Assembly: GCF_005937185.1 (NCBI RefSeq)
Contig: NZ_VCNI01000002.1
Span: forward strand, 868,001-932,000
DNA length: 64,000 nucleotides
Direction of reading: 5' to 3'
DNA from: Flagellimonas algicola
Lineage (GTDB): Bacteria; Bacteroidota; Bacteroidia; Flavobacteriales; Flavobacteriaceae
In this document: positions 9,528 through 19,433 of the stretch, piece by piece
How positions within the stretch are numbered: position 1 is the first letter of the stretch
Layout of the letters: the number at the start of each line of letters is the position of its first letter
Made by a program: the position numbers and the translations under genes
Notes under the pieces: model-generated
The model's database searches: none
Seen by the model: only the letters and a program-made list of their open reading frames with translations
Told to the model about the DNA's origin: nothing

Positions 9528-11396
9528 CTATCTTCCAAGGAAAACCAAAAGAACACTAATATCAGAGGGAGAAACCCCACTTATTCTAGAAGCTTGAGAA
9601 ATTGTAACAGGTTTTATCGTTTTTAATTTTTCTCTGGCTTCCGATGAAAGCGATTTTAATTTAGAATAATCAAAGTTTTCGGGAATTCGAACGTTTTCTA
9701 ATCGATGTAGTTTGTCAGCATTGTTTTTTTCCTTTTCTATATAGCCAGAATATTTTACTTGTATTTCTGCTTGCTCCAAAATTTCGGAATTAAAATCGTT
9801 CTCATCCACAAATTTTGAAACAGACTCCAATTGTAGCATGTGATCCATGGATACCCTAGGCCTAGAAAAAACCTTGAACAGCTTGTCCGATTGTTTCACT
9901 TTGGAAGAATCCAATGATTCTAAAATCGGATTTATCTCTTCTGGAACAAAGCTGGTTTTTCTAAAAAACTGAATAAACTTATCCGACTGAGCTTCTTTTT
10001 GTTCCATTTTTTGCATTCTTTCCTTCGTTGCCAATCCAATCTCATGACTTTTTGGAGTAAGTCTTAAATCGGCATTGTCTTGACGTAGCAAAGTTCTGTA
10101 TTCCGCCCTTGATGTAAACATCCTATAAGGCTCCTCGGTTCCCTTCGTAATCAAATCATCAATCAATACCCCGATATAAGCTTCATCTCTTTTAAGCACA
10201 AAAGGTTCCTTTTCGTTGATTTTAAGATGTGCATTAATGCCGGCCATCAGTCCCTGGGAAGCTGCCTCCTCATAACCTGTGGTGCCATTAATCTGTCCAG
10301 CAAAATAGAGATTGTCCACCAACTTGGTTTCCAAGGTATGCCTTAATTGTGTTGGAGGGAAATAGTCGTACTCAATGGCGTAACCCGGCCTAAAGAATTT
10401 GACCTCTTCAAATCCCTTTACCGACTTTAGGGCTTTATACTGAATGTCTTCAGGCAACGAAGTTGAGAAACCATTTACATAAACCTCAACGGTATTCCAT
10501 CCTTCCGGTTCCACAAAAATCTGATGGGAATCTTTGTCCGCAAAGCGATTAATTTTGTCCTCAATGGACGGGCAATACCTGGGTCCAATACTTTTTATTC
10601 TTCCGTTGAACATTGGAGACCGATCAAAACCTTCCCTTAACAAATCATGAACCAACGCACTGGTGTGGGTCATATGACAGTCTCTCTGAGAAGTCAATTT
10701 TTGGGTGTCCAAATAGGAAAACTTTTCTGGCTTTGCATCTCCGGGCTGTGGGATCATTTTGGAATAATCGAGAGATCTTCCATCAACTCTAGGAGGTGTT
10801 CCTGTCTTCATCCTTCCACTATCAAAACCAAAATCAACTAATTGTTCAGTAATACCAGTGGCGGCCTTTTCCCCAGCTCTTCCTCCACCAAATTGTTTCT
10901 CTCCAATATGGATTAATCCATTTAAAAAGGTCCCGTTTGTTAGCACCACAGCCTTCGCCCTTATATCAATTCCCAGTGAAGTTCTAACTCCAACGATTTT
11001 ACCATTCTCTTCCAACAGTCCGGACACCATTTCCTGATAGAAATCTGCATTAGGAGTTCCTTCCAAGGCAATTCTCCATTCCTCCGCGAACCTCATTCTA
11101 TCATTCTGAGCCCTAGGACTCCACATGGCAGGACCCTTGGACTTGTTGAGCATTTTAAATTGGATTGCAGACTTGTCCGTTATAATTCCACTATAGCCTC
11201 CCAGCGCATCAATTTCCCTTACAATTTGTCCCTTGGCGATACCTCCCATAGCCGGATTACAAGACATCTGGCCAATGGTTTGTAGATTCATTGTTACCAA
11301 TAAAGTCCTTGACCCCATGTTAGCAGCGGCGGCCGTTGCTTCCGCCCCCGCATGTCCGCCTCCAACAACAATTACGTCATATTCCTTCTCAAACAT
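9528..11396 (-). CDS. mnmG: tRNA uridine-5-carboxymethylaminomethyl modification enzyme MnmG
   Basis: FAD-dependent subunit that, with MnmE, modifies the wobble uridine of several tRNAs. The 622-residue length is normal. The dinucleotide fold [15 protein letters not shown] opens the protein; [36 protein letters not shown] and [15 protein letters not shown] are signature segments; [16 protein letters not shown] and the C-terminal tRNA-binding part ([15 protein letters not shown]) complete it. It starts at ATG 11396, two bases from the stop of ybeY, so the pair is cotranscribed. Confidence 0.98.
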   Translation of the reverse strand: MFEKEYDVIVVGGGHAGAEATAAAANMGSRTLLVTMNLQTIGQMSCNPAMGGIAKGQIVREIDALGGYSGIITDKSAIQFKMLNKSKGPAMWSPRAQNDRMRFAEEWRIALEGTPNADFYQEMVSGLLEENGKIVGVRTSLGIDIRAKAVVLTNGTFLNGLIHIGEKQFGGGRAGEKAATGITEQLVDFGFDSGRMKTGTPPRVDGRSLDYSKMIPQPGDAKPEKFSYLDTQKLTSQRDCHMTHTSALVHDLLREGFDRSPMFNGRIKSIGPRYCPSIEDKINRFADKDSHQIFVEPEGWNTVEVYVNGFSTSLPEDIQYKALKSVKGFEEVKFFRPGYAIEYDYFPPTQLRHTLETKLVDNLYFAGQINGTTGYEEAASQGLMAGINAHLKINEKEPFVLKRDEAYIGVLIDDLITKGTEEPYRMFTSRAEYRTLLRQDNADLRLTPKSHEIGLATKERMQKMEQKEAQSDKFIQFFRKTSFVPEEINPILESLDSSKVKQSDKLFKVFSRPRVSMDHMLQLESVSKFVDENDFNSEILEQAEIQVKYSGYIEKEKNNADKLHRLENVRIPENFDYSKLKSLSSEAREKLKTIKPVTISQASRISGVSPSDISVLLVFLGR

Positions 11397-11398
11397 AC

Positions 11399-11818
11399 CT
11401 ATGGTTCCACGTGGAACATTTTAATCTTATCGTTCTCTTTGTTCCGCATCACTATCTTATCCTGAGCGCCCTTATCCTTATATCCCATAAGGTGCAGCAC
11501 TCCGTGTGCCATCACCCTTTTTAGCTCATTACCAAACACATCATCAAACTTTTTCGCGTTCTCCTTTATCCTGTCAACAGATATAAAAATATCTCCAGAA
11601 ATCATGTTCCCATCTGTATAATCAAATGTTATAATATCGGTAAAAGTGTCGTGGTTCAAATACTCCTGATTAAGCTCCAATAAGTCTTCGTCAGTACAAA
11701 ATATAAAGTCAATTTCACCACAGACAAAAGCTTCAGAAACAACAACCCTTTCAATCCAATCAACATACCTCAATGATTCTTCCAGTGCAAAATCAGCCTT
11801 ATAATGAAACTCAATCAT
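11399..11818 (-). CDS. ybeY: YbeY endoribonuclease (rRNA maturation)
   Basis: A 139-residue protein with the YbeY fold and the metal-binding motif near the C-terminus, [13 protein letters not shown]. His105 and His109 are present. The position of the third histidine of the usual HxxxHxxxxxH motif is Asp115 here. The enzyme processes rRNA and acts in ribosome quality control. The gene overlaps the end of the upstream DUF4175 gene by 8 bases and precedes mnmG by two, so the three form one operon. Confidence 0.92.
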   Translation of the reverse strand: MIEFHYKADFALEESLRYVDWIERVVVSEAFVCGEIDFIFCTDEDLLELNQEYLNHDTFTDIITFDYTDGNMISGDIFISVDRIKENAKKFDDVFGNELKRVMAHGVLHLMGYKDKGAQDKIVMRNKENDKIKMFHVEP

Positions 11819-14800
11819 TGTTGAAATAACCCTTTACCTTATTTTCATAATTTCGCCGTAAAGGTAAGGCTTGTCTGTTTAAAATCTCAACGTTATTGGT
11901 TCCCTTATTCAAGAGAGATGGCTTTGTGGTGATAGGGTTAGAAAACTCATCCTCAGTTGTCTTGCTTTCCCTTTCCTTTTTCTCCCCTTGTTTTAATGCC
12001 GCATTTTCCAGTTTAAGCAACTCGTGTTGAATTTGATTCACTTTATTTTGGGTTCGTTCCGTAATCCCATTTTCCAACAAATCGTTTTCAAACTCCTCCA
12101 TCTGTCTGACCAGCTTTTTTGTCAGATTCCTATCTGAATTCTCAATCAAATTATTCAACTGCTGCTCCAATTCCTTCCGAAGTGCTTGCTGCTGTTTATA
12201 AATCTCATAGATCTTATTCAATCCCAGTTCATCGCCCTGCCCAGATGAGTTTTGGCTGCCAGGTCTCGAACCATTCCCTTCCGATCCATTTCCACCTTCC
12301 TCGCCTTCCTCTTTGCCCCCTTCTTGCTTCCCGTTCTTGCCACCATCCTCTCCACCGTTCTTCCCCTCACTTTCCCCTCCTTGCTCTCCATCTTGGCCCG
12401 ATTTACCCTGACCTGAGGAACCATTCATTTGTTCCTTTATGCTTTGCTGGCCTTTAATGATGTCGGGAAGTTGAAAATCACTCCCCTGGCCTCCTCCCTG
12501 ACCAGGCTTCATACTCTGTTGCATATTTCCCAAAACATCAGCTAAAAACTCAGCTAAAGAATTTGTAGCATTAATAACATATTGCTGGTAAGACGCGCCC
12601 TTATAAATCTGGTTGTCGGCTATACTTTCCAACGCCTTATCAATATTGTAATAAACCTCCGTTATCTCCTCATTAACAAACTCAGAAAGTTCCACCCTGC
12701 GCAGCGAAAGCGCGAACAAACTGTCATCGACATGTTCAAAAAGTCTCCTAAGTTCCTTCTGATCCCTAACAGTTTCTGAAAAGCGTGAGATATCAGCATC
12801 AGACTCACTAACCTTGTCAAACAACTTTTCTTGTTTGAACGAGAAAACCACCAAATTATCCAATACCTGTCTTAACATCTCTGCATCCTCAACAATATCC
12901 GATCCACCCCCGCCAGAAGAACTTTCACCCAGCGCCTCACTTATCTCCCTCATCTTTTGAGCCGCGGACTTCTGCTTTTTACGGATATTGTCCTCTGCCT
13001 TTTGAACATTAACACCATCCGAGCTATGCTCTATACCTTGATGCTTATTTATCTCCTCCAAAGCATCCTGTTGATCTTTCTTTACCCCATTTTGATCCTT
13101 AGGTGAAACATCAAAACCAACAGGCTTCCGCAGATCCTGATTATCCTTCCGTAATTCATCCACCTCCTTGGACAGCTCTTCAAATCCGTTATTTAATTGC
13201 CTTTGAAGTCTATCGTCCAATTTATCACCTAACTTCATATCAGAAAGAATCATCTGTCTATTGGATAGCTTACCAAGCTCTAGAGAAAGTTGTTTCATTT
13301 TCTCCGTCACATAATATCTCTTAGTGAGTTCCAAAATTTGCTCAAGATTTCTGGAACCAGAACTTTGCTTCTTACCCAATTCTTCAAGCTTACTTTTTAG
13401 CTCTACCTTGTCAATCTTATCCGCTATCTTATTAAGTTCCTCCAACAGCCTTCTGTTTTTCCTGGCCTCCAATTCTTGACGTTTAAGTCGCTCCTCCAAC
13501 ATTCTTTTAAACTCATCATTCCGTTCAGATTCGGAAACACCCTGCTTTAAGTCCTTAGCAAACTTCTCCATCATCAGTTCTTGTGCCTGCTGCTTTTGGA
13601 GTAACTCTCTAATCTCCCCTTCCTTCTCAAAAGAAGATTGCTTGTTAACAACATCCTTCTTGCTAAACTCTCTTACCGCCTTCCCATTATTCTTATACTC
13701 TTCCAAAGACCGTTCAAGACCCCTTAAATTTTGTCTACTATTCTCTAACTCTTTGTTTTTCAGCTCTTTATCATCATACATCCTGGTTCTAAAGCTCCCA
13801 CTTCTAGAAACCTTACCTCCTCGAATACCATCGTTATCGACCACCTCAAAATAAATAAGATAATCCTCTCCGCTTTCCAATTTTAGTCCAGAAGGAAACG
13901 TATAATAAAACTCCCTTACCGCCGTCTTGGGTCGCTCCAGAACCCGCTTCTGCAGATTCTTTTGACCTCTAATCGAAGTACATACCACCCGAATCTCCCT
14001 GATTCCATGGTCATCATTTGCCAAACCACTATACCATAACACATTTGGATTCAAAGAATCTACCACTTGCCTAATATCCAATGTAGGATAAGCGTCCTTT
14101 ACTACCTCAATTTCATATCCAAGACGCTCGAAATCTCTAACGTCTCCATTTGAGGTAGAAACTTCATAACTAAAATCCTCAAAAATTTGCCTCTTCCATT
14201 GAAATCCTTGATCCCCCTGATTCATCGAAATCAAGGTGTCCGCATAACTAAAACTCACTTCCTGGACATTGCTTCCCTCAATTATCCAATCGATCTTAGT
14301 TCCTTCAGGAACTACCCCATTGCCCGTACCTGAAATTACATCATCCGGCATGCCCAAATAAGAAGGATACCTTAATTTCATAACAAAATCCCTAAGAACT
14401 GGACGCTCCAATCTGCGTATTTCATAGACCCGGGAATCCCAACCATTGGCGCTAAAGTGAAAGCTAATATCCTCTTCCAGCGAATTAACCAAATGAATAA
14501 ATGAACTTCCATCCCTCTTCATCAAAATCTCCTTACCCTCAGCCATCATGAACACATCATCCGGAATCGCATCTCCAACAACCCTCAGTTTAATCTCCAG
14601 AGGTTCCCCATCCAAAACCTCAAGCTTATCATTCAACAGCACAAACTCAAAAGGCGCCGGTCTTTCATACGCAACATCATAATTAACAATTCTAGAGTGG
14701 GAGCTCATAAAAGAACCTATGTCCCCAAGGATCCAAAAACAAACAAGAATCACCGCTGGGATAAGCAAGTACCTCCAATATCCAAATCCTTCCATAACTT

Positions 14801-15242
14801 TAACAGCACGAGCAAAAGGAATGGGCTTCAAGCTTTTTGCACGCTGATCTATACTAGCCAACAAAAGTTCACTGGAGTTTTTGTCATCCGCAAGATCAAG
14901 CAGATTATGAAGCCGGTCGCCAACATCATGAAAGTGTATGGAAATTATCTTTGCGGCATCCCTATTGGAAATTCCCTTTCTTAGGCCGAACAAGAAAATC
15001 AACGGAACAACTACAAACCGATACAAAAGAACAAGTTCGGCCACTATAAAAACACCCAAAAGCACAAGCCTCCCCTGCTGATTCAACCACAACATATATT
15101 CCAAGGACAAAACCAGAATCCAAAACAACAACCCTAGGGACAAGAAAAGCAGTATTCCCTTTATCAAGCGCTTTGTATAGAACTTTTTTGTGAAGTCCTC
15201 CAGCTTATCCAATATGTACTGATACTCACTCAACTCTATCAT
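11811..15242 (-). CDS. DUF4175 family membrane protein with long coiled coil
   Basis: A 1143-residue protein. Start is ATG 15242; a four-codon longer frame needs a TTG. Three hydrophobic segments sit at the N-terminus (about residues 25-45, 50-75 and 150-172). After a beta-rich region (about 175-480), long charged helices predicted as coiled coil run from about 485 to 900, then a very low-complexity stretch rich in Gly, Glu, Lys and Gln (about 920-1010), then more helix. It matches the DUF4175 family of Flavobacteriia. The function is unknown; the gene is cotranscribed with ybeY and mnmG. Confidence 0.85.
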   Translation of the reverse strand: MIELSEYQYILDKLEDFTKKFYTKRLIKGILLFLSLGLLFWILVLSLEYMLWLNQQGRLVLLGVFIVAELVLLYRFVVVPLIFLFGLRKGISNRDAAKIISIHFHDVGDRLHNLLDLADDKNSSELLLASIDQRAKSLKPIPFARAVKVMEGFGYWRYLLIPAVILVCFWILGDIGSFMSSHSRIVNYDVAYERPAPFEFVLLNDKLEVLDGEPLEIKLRVVGDAIPDDVFMMAEGKEILMKRDGSSFIHLVNSLEEDISFHFSANGWDSRVYEIRRLERPVLRDFVMKLRYPSYLGMPDDVISGTGNGVVPEGTKIDWIIEGSNVQEVSFSYADTLISMNQGDQGFQWKRQIFEDFSYEVSTSNGDVRDFERLGYEIEVVKDAYPTLDIRQVVDSLNPNVLWYSGLANDDHGIREIRVVCTSIRGQKNLQKRVLERPKTAVREFYYTFPSGLKLESGEDYLIYFEVVDNDGIRGGKVSRSGSFRTRMYDDKELKNKELENSRQNLRGLERSLEEYKNNGKAVREFSKKDVVNKQSSFEKEGEIRELLQKQQAQELMMEKFAKDLKQGVSESERNDEFKRMLEERLKRQELEARKNRRLLEELNKIADKIDKVELKSKLEELGKKQSSGSRNLEQILELTKRYYVTEKMKQLSLELGKLSNRQMILSDMKLGDKLDDRLQRQLNNGFEELSKEVDELRKDNQDLRKPVGFDVSPKDQNGVKKDQQDALEEINKHQGIEHSSDGVNVQKAEDNIRKKQKSAAQKMREISEALGESSSGGGGSDIVEDAEMLRQVLDNLVVFSFKQEKLFDKVSESDADISRFSETVRDQKELRRLFEHVDDSLFALSLRRVELSEFVNEEITEVYYNIDKALESIADNQIYKGASYQQYVINATNSLAEFLADVLGNMQQSMKPGQGGGQGSDFQLPDIIKGQQSIKEQMNGSSGQGKSGQDGEQGGESEGKNGGEDGGKNGKQEGGKEEGEEGGNGSEGNGSRPGSQNSSGQGDELGLNKIYEIYKQQQALRKELEQQLNNLIENSDRNLTKKLVRQMEEFENDLLENGITERTQNKVNQIQHELLKLENAALKQGEKKERESKTTEDEFSNPITTKPSLLNKGTNNVEILNRQALPLRRNYENKVKGYFNND

Positions 15243-15357
15243 ATTTATAACCAAGATACCCGATACAACACTATAGGATCGAAAATTATTTGTTAAAACC
15301 CATACAAAAAGCCTAAAACGGATTCAAATAAGCCTTTTTTCGTCCTTTAAACCGAAC

Positions 15358-15365
15358 TATCTTTG
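15358..15365 (+). promoter_or_regulatory. Candidate -7 promoter element for gltX
   Basis: TATCTTTG matches TAnnTTTG, 12 bases before the ATG at 15378. The position suits a short leader. No good -33 element is seen. Confidence 0.5.
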
Positions 15366-15377
15366 CATGCAAACAAA

Positions 15378-16892
15378 ATGTCTATGTCCACCAAAGTTCG
15401 GGTTCGCTTTGCCCCAAGCCCAACAGGCCCTTTACATATAGGAGGTATTCGTACCGCCTTGTTTAATTATTTATTTGCTAAAAAATATAACGGAGATTTC
15501 GTCCTTCGTATTGAGGACACGGACCAAAATAGATATGTAGAAGGTGCTGAAGCTTACATTATTGAAGCTCTAAATTGGTGTGGAATTCCGTTTGACGAAG
15601 GTCCTGGCAAAGAGGCTGGATTTGGGCCTTATCGTCAGAGCGAGCGCAAACATCTTTATAAAAAATATGCACGTCAGTTACTAGATCAAGGGAATGCCTA
15701 TTACGCCTTTGATACCCCAGAAGCTCTTGATGGACACAGAAAAGACCATGAAGCCAAAGGCAAAACATTTATTTATAATTGGCACAACCGATTAAAACTT
15801 ACCAACTCCCTTTCTCTTTCGCCAGAAGAGGTGCAAAGCAGACTGGACTCAGGAGAGAACTATGTCATCCGTTTTAAAACACCACAAGATCAACTTCTAG
15901 AGCTTCAGGACAGCATAAGGGGTACCATAAAAATTGATACCAATGTTCTGGACGACAAAATCCTGTTCAAAAGTGATGGGATGCCCACCTATCATCTGGC
16001 CAACATAGTAGATGACCATTTAATGGAAATTTCCCATGTTATTCGTGGAGAGGAGTGGTTGCCATCCTTGGCCCTGCATCATCTCTTATATATTTCATTT
16101 GGATGGAAAGCACCTGAGTTCGCACATCTTCCTTTGATCATGAAGCCTATAGGGAAAGGGAAGCTCAGCAAACGAGATGGGGAGAAAGGTGGATTCCCAA
16201 TATTTCCATTGTCCTGGAACGAGTCCGAAGGCTATAGAGAGGCTGGGTACTTTCCGGAGGCTGTCGTTAACTTTCTGGCGCTCTTGGGATGGAATCCGGG
16301 AACCGAACAGGAAATCTTCAATTTGGCCGCATTAGTAGATAGTTTTAGTCTAGATAGAGTAAACAAGTCCGGCGCCCGTTTTGATCCGGAAAAAACGAAA
16401 TGGTACAACCATCACTATCTACAGCAAAAGAGCAATGAACGTCTGGCGTCTGATTTCATGCCAATCCTAGCAGCCCAAATGAAACCAGCCGAACTACCCG
16501 ATAGCACTTACGTTACAGCGGTGGTTGCACTTATCAAGGAACGGGCCGACTTTACTAAAGACCTTTGGGAGCTTGGGAATTTCTTCTTCCAGCCTCCAGC
16601 ATCCTACAACGAAAAGGCTGCTAAGAAACAATGGAAGGAGGATACATCCAGTCTAATGACACAAGTTGCCAACCTCATTTCCGAAACAGATGATTGGAGC
16701 GCATCTTCATTGGAATCCAACATCAAAGGGTGGATCACGGACAACGAACTTTCCTTTGGAAAGATCATGGGTCCGCTACGATTGCTCTTAGTAGGTGACC
16801 TTAAGGGTCCTCATTTATTCGACATCCTAGCACTCTTGGGCAAGAAAAAATCGATAAACCGTATTGAATCCGGGATAAAAGCCCTTAACTAA
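15378..16892 (+). CDS. gltX: Glutamyl-tRNA synthetase
   Basis: Charges tRNA-Glu in the cytosol. The class I signature appears as RFAPSPTGPLHIGGIRTALF; the second, KMSKS-type motif is GKGKLSKRDGEKGG. It is 504 residues long from ATG 15378, and the ATG two codons later at 15384 is equally possible. An open frame reaches back to a TTG at 15363, but that codon lies within the promoter-like TATCTTTG and is unlikely. A C-terminal anticodon-binding part is present. The gene is divergent from DUF4175. Confidence 0.97.
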   Translation: MSMSTKVRVRFAPSPTGPLHIGGIRTALFNYLFAKKYNGDFVLRIEDTDQNRYVEGAEAYIIEALNWCGIPFDEGPGKEAGFGPYRQSERKHLYKKYARQLLDQGNAYYAFDTPEALDGHRKDHEAKGKTFIYNWHNRLKLTNSLSLSPEEVQSRLDSGENYVIRFKTPQDQLLELQDSIRGTIKIDTNVLDDKILFKSDGMPTYHLANIVDDHLMEISHVIRGEEWLPSLALHHLLYISFGWKAPEFAHLPLIMKPIGKGKLSKRDGEKGGFPIFPLSWNESEGYREAGYFPEAVVNFLALLGWNPGTEQEIFNLAALVDSFSLDRVNKSGARFDPEKTKWYNHHYLQQKSNERLASDFMPILAAQMKPAELPDSTYVTAVVALIKERADFTKDLWELGNFFFQPPASYNEKAAKKQWKEDTSSLMTQVANLISETDDWSASSLESNIKGWITDNELSFGKIMGPLRLLLVGDLKGPHLFDILALLGKKKSINRIESGIKALN

Positions 16893-16950
16893 GCCGGCGG
16901 AAAAATAAATTCCTACTTTTAGGAAGATAACCAACCTTTCTAAAAGCCTC

Positions 16951-18174
16951 ATGTACAAGTACATACACTTAGTACTTCTTCTTGTATGCGTTATAGTCAT
17001 GTACCCCTTTCAGATAACTGTAGCCCAAAACACAGCCAGTGATTCCCCCCTAAAAAATGGTATTTCCAAACCCAATACCTTGGCCACCCATCCCTTTGGA
17101 ATTCTGTTTTACACTTTGCCTCATAATTTTAAATCCCGTCCAGACAACGCACCGCTATTGGATATTCACCTAAGTAGCGGAAATATTTGGGGGCAAGCTG
17201 TTGATGTTTTTATCCCAAGCTTGTCACCCGACCAAGCAAGAATGGAAGCTCTTCCGTTTTACAGTCGGGGTTTCGGTTTCAATCCTTCGGAGAGTCCATC
17301 CGAGTACTATTCCTTCCAATATGATGGGGTAATCAAGGATTTCCGGTTAGCCTTAGCCATTCCATTGAACGAACGAAACGAACTTAAAGTTTCAACCCGA
17401 TCCTTTCTATTGACTACAGGCAAATTTCCATTTTCGACCATAACTGGAGACCAGTTTATCGAGTTTTTCCATAGCAATGTTGCTGGAGGTGAGGATCCCT
17501 TTGGTCGGAGGGCGCTGGGAATGGATCATGCACAAATCCAGTACATTGACCGTAAAGGCAATTCCTTTGAGCTAACAGAAGGGTCCTTCGTATTCTCAGG
17601 AATAGAAACCGCGTTTTACACCTATTCCAATTTGTTTGCCAAGCATCATATAATCCTCAACTTTGGAGCACATGCTGGGCTAAACCTCAGCTCGATAAAC
17701 ACTTCCCTAGATCTAGGGGCCTCTGTTGGAGGAACAAAAAATTTCAGTCCAAAACGCAAAGGTCAATTCTTGGTTGGTATGGGTCTCAATATTTTAAGAA
17801 AAAGGGCTGTTGGTTTCAACCGTAATCAAGTTGATCTAGGAACCAGCTCCATCTTTGGAAGTTTTGAAGGCCATTTGGAATATTCCAAACAAACACCAAA
17901 AGGTGCACGCCACTCCTTTGGGTTGAACTATCGTATACAGACTCCGTACAACAACAAAAAGGAAGAGGATCATTATGTACCCTCCAGTCCTGACAGAATT
18001 GCCCGTTGGCACGAAGCCGCCCGACACCTTTATAAATTTCCCAGCTATTGGTCCTTAATCTACTCCTTTACCAAAAAAAAGGAAATTTCCCTGTACTTAC
18101 AGCAAGATATGTTGGTCAACAATGCCCCAGATATACAACTAGGCGCAAACTTGAAGATTCCTTTTTCCTTTTAA
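16951..18174 (+). CDS. DUF3187-like outer-membrane protein
   Basis: A 407-residue secreted protein with a signal peptide (residues 1-25, ending PFQITVAQ). The rest is rich in alternating hydrophobic strands and ends with a Phe-terminated strand, LGANLKIPFSF, typical of outer-membrane beta-barrels. Segments such as YDGVIKDFRLALAIPL and FIEFFHSNVAGGEDPFGRR recall the DUF3187 family of outer-membrane proteins; I infer this by resemblance. Function unknown. A TACTTTTA near 16912-16919 misses the promoter consensus by one base. Confidence 0.6.
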   Translation: MYKYIHLVLLLVCVIVMYPFQITVAQNTASDSPLKNGISKPNTLATHPFGILFYTLPHNFKSRPDNAPLLDIHLSSGNIWGQAVDVFIPSLSPDQARMEALPFYSRGFGFNPSESPSEYYSFQYDGVIKDFRLALAIPLNERNELKVSTRSFLLTTGKFPFSTITGDQFIEFFHSNVAGGEDPFGRRALGMDHAQIQYIDRKGNSFELTEGSFVFSGIETAFYTYSNLFAKHHIILNFGAHAGLNLSSINTSLDLGASVGGTKNFSPKRKGQFLVGMGLNILRKRAVGFNRNQVDLGTSSIFGSFEGHLEYSKQTPKGARHSFGLNYRIQTPYNNKKEEDHYVPSSPDRIARWHEAARHLYKFPSYWSLIYSFTKKKEISLYLQQDMLVNNAPDIQLGANLKIPFSF

Positions 18175-18272
18175 CCCCATTTGTCCAATCCTGTAACAAA
18201 TGCGTCAATTCGGCTACCTATCATATTGAAGGGTTTTGTACCTTAATCATCTAATCTAAAATCTTTTTATCC

Positions 18273-19202
18273 ATGAGCAATTTTTTCTTGTACCCACTTC
18301 TCATAATAGTAGGGCTCTTGTTTTTCATCTCCCTCGTTTTCATTGTTAAACAACAAACTGCTGTTCTAATCGAAACTTTCGGAAAATTTACCAGCGTAAG
18401 ACATTCGGGAATCCAATTTAAGATTCCTTTCATTCAACGAATTGCCGGAAGGGTTAGTCTTAAAATTCAACAGCTCGATGTTATAGTTGAGACCAAAACC
18501 TTGGATGATGTTTTCGTGAAGCTGAAAGTTTCAGTTCAGTATGTAGTTATAAGAGAAAAGGTCTATGAGGCTTTCTATAAACTCGAATATCCACATGACC
18601 AGATAACCTCATACGTTTTTGATGTGGTGCGTGCCGAAGTGCCGAAGATGAAATTGGATGATGTCTTTGTTAAAAAGGATGACATTGCCATTGCCGTTAA
18701 ATCAGAATTGCAAGATGCCATGTTGGAATATGGATATGATATTATCAAAACTCTGGTTACGGATATTGATCCTGATGCCCAGGTAAAGGAGGCCATGAAC
18801 AGAATCAACGCTTCCGAACGAGAGAAAATCGCTGCGCAGTTTGAAGGTGATGCAGCGAGGATTCTTATTGTGGAAAAAGCTAAAGCGGAGGCCGAAAGTA
18901 AAAGACTTCAGGGACAGGGTATTGCCGACCAACGACGAGAAATTGCCAGAGGTTTGGAAGAATCTGTTGAGGTATTGAACAAGGTTGGGATAAACTCCCA
19001 AGAGGCATCCGCCCTAATCGTGGTTACACAACATTATGATACATTGCAGTCCATAGGAGAGGAAACCAACACCAATTTGATATTATTGCCTAACTCCCCG
19101 CAAGCTGGAAGTGATATGTTGAACAATATGGTGGCTTCGTTTACGGCAAGTAATATGATTGGGGAGCAGATGAAAAAAACAAATCCCAAAAAGGATTCGT
19201 AA
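18273..19202 (+). CDS. SPFH (band 7/prohibitin) domain protein
   Basis: A 309-residue inner-membrane protein. A single transmembrane helix (residues 4-26) is followed by the SPFH domain, starting TAVLIETFGKFTSVRHSGIQF and running through DAQVKEAMNRINASEREK. A long helical coiled coil rich in Glu and Ala (about residues 190-240) follows. Family members build oligomeric assemblies that organise membranes or regulate proteases such as FtsH. No NfeD partner is adjacent. A strong terminator lies 30 bases after the stop. Confidence 0.9.
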   Translation: MSNFFLYPLLIIVGLLFFISLVFIVKQQTAVLIETFGKFTSVRHSGIQFKIPFIQRIAGRVSLKIQQLDVIVETKTLDDVFVKLKVSVQYVVIREKVYEAFYKLEYPHDQITSYVFDVVRAEVPKMKLDDVFVKKDDIAIAVKSELQDAMLEYGYDIIKTLVTDIDPDAQVKEAMNRINASEREKIAAQFEGDAARILIVEKAKAEAESKRLQGQGIADQRREIARGLEESVEVLNKVGINSQEASALIVVTQHYDTLQSIGEETNTNLILLPNSPQAGSDMLNNMVASFTASNMIGEQMKKTNPKKDS

Positions 19203-19232
19203 AACATTCTTCTGTAAAAGTTTTTAATTATA

Positions 19233-19264
19233 AAATCCCAACTTAGGTTCTTAAGTTGGGATTT
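19233..19264 (+). terminator. Terminator after the SPFH gene
   Basis: The 13-base arms AAATCCCAACTTA (19233-19245) and TAAGTTGGGATTT (19252-19264) pair perfectly around a 6-base loop, and T bases follow on the plus strand. The A-rich start also makes the reverse strand a plausible terminator for minus-strand transcripts. Confidence 0.85.
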
Positions 19265-19433
19265 TTCTGTTTTTCTGCTCGAAACTTAAAATTAGCACTT
19301 TTGTCAAAAGATCTGAATTAAAAATACGCCAATGGTTTGGCTTATTCAGAAACCGCCTCAAAAGCTCTTAAAATGCCTCATAAAAATAGTCAACGGCAAT
19401 AGTTTGCCCAACTAAAAATAGTTATTCTTTATA

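Noticed and set aside
12280..12420. Gly/Glu-rich low-complexity stretch in DUF4175 as a possible separate gene or repeat element
   Set aside because: It is in frame with the rest of a continuous protein and typical for the family.
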